Assembly (NCBI GenBank): GCA_944322565.1
Contig: CALUPG010000002.1
Coordinates: 124,001-188,000 of the forward strand
DNA length: 64,000 nt
Direction: 5' to 3'
From: an uncultured Bacteroidales bacterium
GTDB taxonomy: Bacteria; Bacteroidota; Bacteroidia; Bacteroidales; UBA932
Below the pieces are notes generated by a model. The model was not told the origin of the DNA and made no database searches. It was given only the letters and a program-made list of their open reading frames with translations. This document shows positions 36,526 through 43,266 of this stretch, in pieces. A program made the translations under genes and the position numbers. Each line of letters starts with the position of its first letter. Position 1 is the stretch's first letter.

Positions 36526-37026
36526 TCATGTATTTTCCTTCCTGACCAAAAAATTCTTCAGATGCGCCCTGGCCCTGGAAAGATGTGAGCGGACCGTACC
36601 GGAGGGCATTCCTGTGATGGCTTCTATCTCCCTGATGGACTTTTCCTCCATATAGAAAAGAAGAATGACGGCCTGCTCCTTTTCCGGAAGGTCACCTATA
36701 GCCCTGTAGAGGTCCTGATACTCGAATCTGCGCTCAGGCCGTCCGTCATCTGCGGCAATTTCCTCGTGCTGCGGACCGAGCGGCACCCTTTCCGTCTTCA
36801 CGCTTGCCGCCTGCTTGTCATAAAAGCAATTATAGGCAATCCTGAACAGCCATGTCGAAAATTTTGCCCTGCCCTCGAACTTGCCAAAGGCCATATAGGC
36901 TTTCAGAAGCGCTTCCTGCGCTATGTCATCGGCCCGGAATGCATCACCCTTGCACAGCACGCACAGGAATCTCCTCAAAGATTCCTGCTCGCGCGACACC
37001 ATCTCTATGAATTGAGCCTTATCCAC
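36526..37026 (-). CDS. ECF-type RNA polymerase sigma factor
   Basis: A 166-residue sigma-70 family protein of the extracytoplasmic-function group. Region 2 is visible as DDIAQEALLKAYMAF...FSTWLFRIAYNCF and region 4 as LPEKEQAVILLFYMEEKSIREIEAITG followed by the helix-turn-helix GTVRSHLSRARAHLK. It lies 12 bases after the DUF6249-like gene and before the small two-helix membrane protein. It recruits RNA polymerase to an unknown set of promoters; signal and regulon cannot be read here. Confidence 0.93.
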   Translation of the reverse strand: MDKAQFIEMVSREQESLRRFLCVLCKGDAFRADDIAQEALLKAYMAFGKFEGRAKFSTWLFRIAYNCFYDKQAASVKTERVPLGPQHEEIAADDGRPERRFEYQDLYRAIGDLPEKEQAVILLFYMEEKSIREIEAITGMPSGTVRSHLSRARAHLKNFLVRKENT

Positions 37027-37038
37027 CTCCCCAGCAGA

Positions 37039-37461
37039 CTACTCCTGTTTGTCCTGGATTCCTTTGGCCCGGTTCCCTTCCGCCTTGATTTCTGCTTCCA
37101 TCCATTTCTTGCCGACAAAGAAGGCCACACAGAAACCTATGCCGATGGCAAGAAGGATGCTCGCAATGATAAAAAGGAAATCCTTGCCAGGAATTACCAT
37201 GGCGCCGGCAACCAGCACCGCACCCATAATGACAAGAATGATTCCCGCCTGAAGCTTGTCAAGAAGATTCATTTTCAGACTTCTTCCGGACTTGTTGTTT
37301 GTCGAGAAAATCTCAGGGTCAATATCCTGTCCGTTTTCAATAGCCTTGAGAAGGACATCAGCTTTCCTGTCTACAATGTGGTTCCTGGACCTGAACACAA
37401 GCCATACTACCATAACCGGCAATACAACGCAAACCCCGATTGGAACAATGATTTCTACCAT
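37039..37461 (-). CDS. DUF6249-like small membrane protein
   Basis: A 140-residue protein with one N-terminal helix (IIVPIGVCVVLPVMVVWLVF), a soluble loop with DRKADVLLKAIENGQDI, and two more hydrophobic helices around residues 72-92 and 97-116, ending in a charged tail. It matches the pattern of DUF6249, often encoded beside ECF sigma factors in Bacteroidales. It is first in the three-gene cassette and may sense an envelope signal. An exact TAATTTTG (37471-37464) ends only two bases before the ATG, so either the message is leaderless or that element is fortuitous. Confidence 0.75.
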   Translation of the reverse strand: MVEIIVPIGVCVVLPVMVVWLVFRSRNHIVDRKADVLLKAIENGQDIDPEIFSTNNKSGRSLKMNLLDKLQAGIILVIMGAVLVAGAMVIPGKDFLFIIASILLAIGIGFCVAFFVGKKWMEAEIKAEGNRAKGIQDKQE

Positions 37462-37620
37462 GGCAAAATTATTTTTATTGTTTGCTGATTAGACTTGCAG
37501 AGAGAACAAAATGTTGCAGCGGAAATAAAATTCTGTTGTCAGTTGTAATATTCATTTAACAAAAATAACGAATTTTGCAGATTGTAAGCCTGAATTCAGA
37601 TTCATTACATTTTTCAAAAA

Positions 37621-37628
37621 TATTTTTG
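37621..37628 (+). promoter_or_regulatory. -7 element of the porin gene
   Basis: Exact TATTTTTG; predicted transcription start near 37635, about 23 bases before the porin ATG at 37658. Confidence 0.55.
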
Positions 37629-37657
37629 CGCCTGATTTTGCAGACATTTTGTATTGT

Positions 37658-38989
37658 ATGAAGACAATTGCCTTATTCATAAAGCCGGCGGCGGCTCTGC
37701 TTTCCATATTCATAATGATTGCGGCAACATCTTTCCGGACAACTGCGGCAGAGAAAAAATCTTCTTCCCCCTCCGGGGAATCCGGCAGTTTTCAGAATTT
37801 CCAGAGCTTCGTGACAGACTCCATAGACGGAGGACGCACCGACATCATGGAGAGACTGCTCAACCTCCCGAACATCGAGGTCGGCAAGGGCGTGACATTC
37901 CGCCCGAAGAACAATTCATATGAAATGACCCTGCGCTTCCGCATGCAGAACATGGTCGGGCTCTCATTCAACAGGCACATGGGGCTCACTTCAACCGACG
38001 CCCAGGTCAAGAGACTCAGGCTCAGGTTCGACGGATACATATTCTCCCCGAAGATTGTATATTCCATCCAGCTCGGTTTCAGCAGCTATGACACTGAAAT
38101 GATTCCGAACGGCAACATGAACCTCATCCGCGACGCCATCGTCTATTATGTCCCGAGTCCGAAATGGAACATCGGCTTCGGCCAGACCAAAATCAAGGCC
38201 AACAGGGCAAGGGTCAATTCCTCCAGCGCCCTCCAGTTCATCGACAGGAGCATTGTGAACAGCGAGTTCGGCGGAGACAGGGACTTCGGATTCTTCGGCG
38301 AATACAACTACGGGGACTTCGACGCCTTCGCCCTGTCTGCAAAAGGGTCCGTGACCCTCGGAGAAGGACGCAACTTCAACTCTTCGGATGTCGACGGATT
38401 TGCATATACCGGACGCCTTGAACTCTATCCGTGCGGCCGGTTCCATGCCAACGGAGAACTGCTTGAAGGAGATGTGGCAGGAGAAGACAATGTCAAGATA
38501 ATGCTTGCAGGGGCATACACATTCAACAACAATGCGCTCAGGACGCAGGGGATGAAAGGGGCCCTTTTCAGCGACCCGAGGAACATCGGCTCGTACTATG
38601 TCGACTTCATTCTCAAGTACAGGGGCTTCGCCTTCGTGACTGATTTTATGGGAAGGCACTGCCCGAGCCCGATTGTCAGCGACCCTGCGGCCGGAAACGG
38701 CTCCCCGGCATTCATCTACACCGGCTCTGGACTCAATGTGCAGACCAGCTACCTCTTTGACAAGAAATGGGAAATCGCCCTGCGCAATTCCACAATGCTC
38801 CCTGATGCCGCAGTACAGACTTTCCTGGGATATGCAAGCTGGAACCAGAGCACAATCGGCGTGACGCGATATCTCATAGGCCACAGCCTCAAGATTCAGA
38901 TGGACCTGTCCTACAACTACCGCAACAAAGCCGTCACTCCTGACTATGACCGGTGGATGCTCCGCTTCCAGGTAGAGCTCGGGCTATAG
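37658..38989 (+). CDS. Phosphate-selective porin O/P family outer-membrane protein
   Basis: A 443-residue protein with a signal peptide (hydrophobic core AALLSIFIMIAATSF, cleavage near TTAAE) and many alternating beta strands ending in MLRFQVELGL, the aromatic/hydrophobic end of a 16-stranded barrel. Strands such as RLRLRFDGYIFSPKIVYSIQ and YVPSPKWNIGFGQTKIK are typical of the OprO/OprP-like family in Bacteroidota. It would allow anion or phosphate passage through the outer membrane, though selectivity is inferred from family only. It is monocistronic, ended by a strong terminator. Confidence 0.85.
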   Translation: MKTIALFIKPAAALLSIFIMIAATSFRTTAAEKKSSSPSGESGSFQNFQSFVTDSIDGGRTDIMERLLNLPNIEVGKGVTFRPKNNSYEMTLRFRMQNMVGLSFNRHMGLTSTDAQVKRLRLRFDGYIFSPKIVYSIQLGFSSYDTEMIPNGNMNLIRDAIVYYVPSPKWNIGFGQTKIKANRARVNSSSALQFIDRSIVNSEFGGDRDFGFFGEYNYGDFDAFALSAKGSVTLGEGRNFNSSDVDGFAYTGRLELYPCGRFHANGELLEGDVAGEDNVKIMLAGAYTFNNNALRTQGMKGALFSDPRNIGSYYVDFILKYRGFAFVTDFMGRHCPSPIVSDPAAGNGSPAFIYTGSGLNVQTSYLFDKKWEIALRNSTMLPDAAVQTFLGYASWNQSTIGVTRYLIGHSLKIQMDLSYNYRNKAVTPDYDRWMLRFQVELGL

Positions 38990-39037
38990 ACTTCCGGCTT
39001 ATTTTGCCAAATGACGGCAGAAGCTATATAATTACAG

Positions 39038-39075
39038 GAGAGGGAACGACCTTGCGCGGTGTTCCCTCTCTTTTT
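39038..39075 (+). terminator. Terminator of the porin gene
   Basis: A perfect 10-bp stem (39038-39047 with 39061-39070), 13-base loop and five T. It lies about 50 bases after the porin stop, before the convergent EF-G-like gene. Confidence 0.9.
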
Positions 39076-39112
39076 GCCGCCGACAGACACGGCGGATCTG
39101 CTGCATACGCAC

Positions 39113-41266
39113 CTATTCGTCCTTGTCCTGCTCCATGTATGCCTTCAGAAGCTTCTCCTGCACATCGCCAGGTACCGGCTGGTAGTCGGCGAACTGCATC
39201 GTAAAGGTAGCGCTTCCGGAAGTAAGGGAGCTCAGGGAAGTTGAATATTTATAGAGTTCTGCAAGAGGAACCCTTGCCTTGATGACATCGAATCCCTTTT
39301 CGCTGCCCATGCCTTCAATCAGGGCCCTGCGGTTCTGGAGATCGGACATACAGGCTCCCATATATTCCGATGGTGTCATGACTTCGAGGCTGTATATAGG
39401 CTCCATAATCTTCGGACCTGCATTGCGGAAAGCCTCCTTGAAGGCGTTGCGGGCGGCAAGCACGAACGATATTTCGTTTGAATCCACCGGATGCATCTTT
39501 CCGTCATAGACATAGACCCTGATGTCCCTCGCAAGGGACCCCGTAAGAGGGCCTTCGCTCATCTTGTCCATGATGCCCTTAAGGATAGCTGGCATGAAGC
39601 GGGCGTCAATGGCACCTCCGACAATACAGTTGTAGAACTCAAGCTTTCCGCCCCACTCAAGGTCAAAGGATTCCTTGCTCTTGATGTTGAGGACCATCTC
39701 CTTGCCGTCGATGCGGAAACGGTTGGTGGCCTCAACGCCCTCGACGATAGGGCAGACAAGAAGATGCACCTCTCCGAACTGGCCGGCACCGCCCGACTGC
39801 TTCTTGTGACGGTAATTGGCCGTGGCGACCTTGGTGATGGTCTCCCGATAGGAAATCTTCGGAGGGAAAAGCTCTATCTCTAACTTGTTTTCGTTCTTGA
39901 GACGAGTACGCACGATATTGATATGCTGCTCGCCCTGGCCTTTCAATATGGTCTGCTTAAGCTCCTTTGAATATTCGACAATAATCGTAGGGTCCTCGGC
40001 GGACATTTTTGCAAGGGCCTCGCCCATCTTTTCTTCATCTTTCTGCTCCCTGGCTTTCACGGCCGTACGGAACTTGGATGCAGGGAACACGATATGCTCA
40101 TATTCAATATCTGTCCCCGCCTGAGACAGAGTGACATTGGTCTTGGCATTGCGCAGCTTCACTGTACAGCCTATATCGCCGGCATAAAGGTCCGTCACTT
40201 TCTCCTTCTTCTTGCCTGCCACAGCATATATCGCGGATATTCTCTCCTTGTCGCCTGTGGCCGGATTCTCAAGGTCCTGGCCTTCGGTAAGCTCCCCGGA
40301 CATCACCTTGAAATATGCGACTTCCCCGAGATGAGACTCCACCGCCGTCTTATAGATGAACAGGGATGTCGGCGCATCCTGCTTGCATTCAATTTCCTTT
40401 CCATCTACAGTCACTGCCGTCCTTTCTGCCGGAGAAGGAGCCGTCCTGATGGTGAACTCCATCAGTCTCTTGACTCCGATATCTTTCTTGGCCGAAAGAC
40501 AGAAGACAGGCATCACTTCTCCTGCACGGAGACCGAGGCCAAGACCCTTGCGGATTTCATCCTCAGTCAGTTCGCCTGTGTCAAAGAACTTCTCCATCAG
40601 AGTGTCGTCATATTCGGCCGCCTTTTCAATCAGAGCCGCACGAAGTTCATCCGCCTCATCCTTGTATTCCGCCGGAATTTCCAGATCTTCCCTTGTGCCG
40701 TTGTCATCCTTGAAATGATAGTATTTCATCTTGAGGACATCTATGAATCCGTCGAAGCCGGTGCCCGGATTGGCAGGGAACTGGACAATAGCCGGCTTGC
40801 TTCCGAACGCTTCCTTCATCGTCTCAAGCACATTCTCCCATGATGCCTTCTCCCCGTCAAGCTGGTTGACCGCCACTATGAGCGGCACATCATACTGTTC
40901 GGCATATCTTGCAAAAATCTCAGTGCCGACCTCAACACCCTGCTGCGCATTCATCACAAGGATACCGGTATCGCACACCTTGAATGCGGAAACGGCCCCG
41001 CCCACAAAATCATCGGAGCCCGGAGTATCTATGATATTGAATTTGGTATCCATGAATTCCGCATAGAGCGGAGTCGAATATATGGACCTCTGGTTAGTCT
41101 GTTCAATTTCTGAATTGTCCGAAACCGTATTGCCTGCCTCAACAGTCCCTCGCCTGTCGATGACCTTGCCCTCAAAGAGCATGGCTTCAGATAATGTGGT
41201 CTTGCCTGACTTGCTGCTGCCAAGAAGAACCACATTGCGGATGTTTTGTGTTGAATAAGCTTTCAT
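39113..41266 (-). CDS. EF-G paralogue with altered GTPase motifs (EF-G2 type)
   Basis: A 717-residue translational GTPase-like protein with all EF-G domains (domain IV around YRETITKVATANYRHKKQSGG). The P-loop is present (GSSKSGKT, residues 16-23). However, switch I lacks the RGITI motif (it reads RSIYS, 60-64), the G3 motif is DTPGSDDF with Ser84 in place of the catalytic His of DTPGH, and G4 is NQLD rather than NKxD. It should therefore hydrolyse GTP poorly or not at all. This fits the EF-G2 paralogue of Bacteroides, reported to translocate without GTPase activity and to help during nutrient limitation. A promoter with good spacing lies upstream. A housekeeping fusA must exist elsewhere. 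Confidence 0.9.
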   Translation of the reverse strand: MKAYSTQNIRNVVLLGSSKSGKTTLSEAMLFEGKVIDRRGTVEAGNTVSDNSEIEQTNQRSIYSTPLYAEFMDTKFNIIDTPGSDDFVGGAVSAFKVCDTGILVMNAQQGVEVGTEIFARYAEQYDVPLIVAVNQLDGEKASWENVLETMKEAFGSKPAIVQFPANPGTGFDGFIDVLKMKYYHFKDDNGTREDLEIPAEYKDEADELRAALIEKAAEYDDTLMEKFFDTGELTEDEIRKGLGLGLRAGEVMPVFCLSAKKDIGVKRLMEFTIRTAPSPAERTAVTVDGKEIECKQDAPTSLFIYKTAVESHLGEVAYFKVMSGELTEGQDLENPATGDKERISAIYAVAGKKKEKVTDLYAGDIGCTVKLRNAKTNVTLSQAGTDIEYEHIVFPASKFRTAVKAREQKDEEKMGEALAKMSAEDPTIIVEYSKELKQTILKGQGEQHINIVRTRLKNENKLEIELFPPKISYRETITKVATANYRHKKQSGGAGQFGEVHLLVCPIVEGVEATNRFRIDGKEMVLNIKSKESFDLEWGGKLEFYNCIVGGAIDARFMPAILKGIMDKMSEGPLTGSLARDIRVYVYDGKMHPVDSNEISFVLAARNAFKEAFRNAGPKIMEPIYSLEVMTPSEYMGACMSDLQNRRALIEGMGSEKGFDVIKARVPLAELYKYSTSLSSLTSGSATFTMQFADYQPVPGDVQEKLLKAYMEQDKDE

Positions 41267-41324
41267 TTTACTTATTTATTATGGGTTATTTTTCAAAATT
41301 GCGCATCAAAGCGGCGCATCCTTG

Positions 41325-41354
41325 CAAATTTAAACAAATAAAACAGCAAAGTCA
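41325..41354 (-). promoter_or_regulatory. Promoter of the EF-G2-like gene
   Basis: TTG (41354-41352), 19-base spacer, exact -7 TAAATTTG (41332-41325). The predicted start near 41318 gives a leader of about 52 bases, long for this window. Confidence 0.65.
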
Positions 41355-41362
41355 ACATACTT

Positions 41363-41587
41363 TTATAACAAAATCCCGTATTTTTTCAGAAAATGTGAAG
41401 ATGCGGCACCCCTGTAAGCTTTCAGAATATCAGACCCGCACCAGCCTGTCTCCGACATCAGATACCGGTCAAAATCCGCTTCCCGAACACCAATCCAGCG
41501 GCAGATGGACCCAAATGTAAGTCCCGGATCCATATACACACGCTCTTCTTCCAGCAGTACAGCAAAAAGGTCATAAAACTTCTCCAT
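41363..41587 (-). CDS. Small protein resembling half an AraC-type DNA-binding domain
   Basis: A 74-residue protein. Its core (EEERVYMDPGLTFGSICRWIGVREADFDRYL) follows the spacing of the first helix-turn-helix of AraC/XylS regulators: a short helix, DPxLTxxxI, a second helix and a turn. The second helix-turn-helix and any sensor domain are missing. Comparable short proteins occur in Bacteroidales genomes, so it may be a real miniature regulator rather than a broken gene. A one-mismatch -7 element (CATTTTTG) lies about 35 bases upstream. It is divergent from the XRE regulator and directly upstream of the EF-G2-like gene on the same strand. Confidence 0.6.
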   Translation of the reverse strand: MEKFYDLFAVLLEEERVYMDPGLTFGSICRWIGVREADFDRYLMSETGWCGSDILKAYRGAASSHFLKKYGILL

Positions 41588-41731
41588 AACTCTAGGTCAC
41601 TTTTTATTGTCATTCCGTCCGCAAAAATGGTCTCCCGACATCAAAAGTGCAACAATCAGTTGTCATTTTTTCTGATTTCGGGATATTGTTTTTCTCTTTT
41701 TTTAATTTTTTTCTCTTTTTGGCAAGTTTTC

Positions 41732-41746
41732 ATTGCCAATGGCAAT
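41732..41746. promoter_or_regulatory. Palindrome ATTGCC-AAT-GGCAAT upstream of the XRE regulator
   Basis: A perfect 6+6 inverted repeat in the AT-rich spacer between the small AraC-like gene and the XRE gene; a half-site-like TTGGCAT recurs at about 41774-41780. Possible operator. Confidence 0.4.
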
Positions 41747-41779
41747 AATTTATTGTCTCAACAGCTGCGTTCATTGGCA

Positions 41780-41799
41780 TAAATTTGTCATCTGACAAA
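41780..41799 (+). promoter_or_regulatory. XRE gene promoter overlapped by a 16-bp palindrome
   Basis: The exact -7 element TAAATTTG (41780-41787) shares its last four bases with TTTGTCA-TC-TGACAAA (41784-41799), a perfect 7+7 palindrome that also covers the predicted transcription start. This is the normal position of an autorepressor operator. Confidence 0.6.
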
Positions 41800-41814
41800 C
41801 AAGAAAAAACAGAA

Positions 41815-42240
41815 ATGGACAAAAACTCCATCAAAGAAAATTTATTGAAAATGCGTGGCAGACTCGGCCTGTCACAGGAAGCAATGGCTGAAAAACTGGG
41901 CATTTCAAGAACAGCATACAGGAACATAGAATCCGGGAAAACCAGACTCATAAGCAGCCATGCGGACAAGATAGCCTCCATTCTCGGTGTTTCAACAGAA
42001 GAACTCCTGCTCGGACACAATCCCGACGACGGCAACGCATCATCTCTTGAGGACATGAGGGAGAAATACGAGAAGAGAATCAGGGAGATTGAAAACGGGC
42101 ATACAGATGAAATGACAGCACTCAATGCACAGATAAAGGTGCTGAACGAATTTATAGATACCTTGAAAGAGACAATACGCACCAAAGATGAAATCATAGC
42201 GCTGCTGCGCAAGTCAATTGCCAATGCTTCCGGCCGCTGA
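41815..42240 (+). CDS. XRE-family transcriptional regulator with C-terminal coiled coil
   Basis: A 141-residue protein. Residues about 8-65 form a Cro/CI helix-turn-helix (LKMRGRLGLSQEAMAEKLGISRTAYRNIESGKTR). The second half is charged and helical with heptad spacing (LEDMREKYEKRIREIEN, then LNAQIKVLNEFIDTLKETI), probably a dimerising coiled coil. The start at 41815 is chosen because transcription should begin near 41794, upstream of which lies a longer in-frame extension. A palindrome overlapping the promoter suggests negative autoregulation. No toxin or phage gene is next to it. Confidence 0.85.
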   Translation: MDKNSIKENLLKMRGRLGLSQEAMAEKLGISRTAYRNIESGKTRLISSHADKIASILGVSTEELLLGHNPDDGNASSLEDMREKYEKRIREIENGHTDEMTALNAQIKVLNEFIDTLKETIRTKDEIIALLRKSIANASGR

Positions 42241-42308
42241 GTCCGCCCGACCCAAGGCCGGGGGACAGCCGGAGAAACACCAATTTGAAATATCCGGCCG
42301 GAAAATAC

Positions 42309-42316
42309 TATTTTTG
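42309..42316 (+). promoter_or_regulatory. -7 element of rnhB
   Basis: Exact TATTTTTG; predicted start near 42323, giving a leader of about 19 bases that consists of the tandem repeat described below. Confidence 0.55.
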
Positions 42317-42322
42317 CATTCT

Positions 42323-42340
42323 TGTACAGAATGTACAGAA
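42323..42340 (+). repeat. Tandem 9-bp repeat in the rnhB leader
   Basis: TGTACAGAA occurs twice in a row, filling the leader up to one base before the rnhB ATG. TGTACA is itself palindromic. Confidence 0.6.
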
Positions 42341-42341
42341 T

Positions 42342-43100
42342 ATGGACTTGCCAGAAAACAGACTTGAATTATGCCTTTCCCCCGGCATCATAGAGGCCGG
42401 ATGCGACGAGGCCGGACGCGGGCCGCTCGCCGGGCCGGTATTTGCCGCAGCCGTAATCCTGCCGGAAGGATTCAGACATCCTCTTCTGGACGACTCCAAG
42501 AAAATGACGGCCAAAGCCAGGGAGACTGTCCGCGATGCCATCGTAAAGGAAGCCGTAAGCTATGCGGTGGAAGCCGTGTCTGCAGAGGAAATCGACAGAA
42601 TCAACATACTGAATGCATCGGTTGCCGCCATGTGGAGGGCAGTCTGCAACCTTTCTGTCATGCCTCAGGCTCTCTCCGTGGACGGAAACAGATTCAGAAA
42701 GTACAGCCAGATTCCGAACCCCGGGGCAATTTCGCCCGAAAGCCTCAGCGGCATGGACGAGGCGAGGGAAACCGACGGCAGGGCTCCATGGTTCCGCTCA
42801 GCCGGGACGCCCGGCTCGGGCAATGCCACTACGTCAGGACACATCACGGACGGCATCCCTTTCAGATGCATCATAAAGGGGGACGGGAAATTCATGAATA
42901 TAGCTGCCGCATCTGTACTCGCCAAGACGGCAAGGGACAGATATATGAAGCGCCTCGCACGGGAATATCCACAATACGGATGGGACAGGAACATGGGATA
43001 TCCCACCAGAGAACACATAGAAGCCATCCGCCGATACGGACTCACGCCGCACCACAGGAAAAGTTTCCATGTCAGGGAACTTGAACCGACATTGTTCTAA
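42342..43100 (+). CDS. rnhB: Ribonuclease HII with an internal insertion
   Basis: A 252-residue RNase HII, which removes ribonucleotides from DNA and RNA of RNA-DNA hybrids. Active-site residues are present: Asp22-Glu23 in CDEAGRGPLAGPV, Asp114 in SVDGNRF, and Asp181 in IIKGDGKF. Between DGNRF and KGD there are about 50 extra residues (about 122-171, Gly/Ser/Pro-rich) that normal enzymes of about 200 residues lack. The insert falls on a surface loop close to the active site. The start at 42342 follows from the promoter; a longer frame to 42285 would precede transcription. Confidence 0.93.
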   Translation: MDLPENRLELCLSPGIIEAGCDEAGRGPLAGPVFAAAVILPEGFRHPLLDDSKKMTAKARETVRDAIVKEAVSYAVEAVSAEEIDRINILNASVAAMWRAVCNLSVMPQALSVDGNRFRKYSQIPNPGAISPESLSGMDEARETDGRAPWFRSAGTPGSGNATTSGHITDGIPFRCIIKGDGKFMNIAAASVLAKTARDRYMKRLAREYPQYGWDRNMGYPTREHIEAIRRYGLTPHHRKSFHVRELEPTLF

Positions 43101-43119
43101 AAGATTCCCATTTTTATGC

Positions 43120-43127
43120 TAAATTTG
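43120..43127 (+). promoter_or_regulatory. -7 element of the S46 peptidase gene
   Basis: Exact TAAATTTG; predicted start near 43134, which leaves an unusually long leader of about 133 bases. The leader holds the short hairpin CTCTGATTTCAGAG. Confidence 0.5.
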
Positions 43128-43266
43128 CGGCAGCTGATTCCTCGGGACCTGAGGTTTTGTCTCTGATTTCAGAGGACAGGCCTGCCATTTTATGGCTGCC
43201 GGATCAGATTCCGGAAGTGAGACAGGTTATTTTTACACTTTAATACTTAATAAGAAAACAAAGGAC

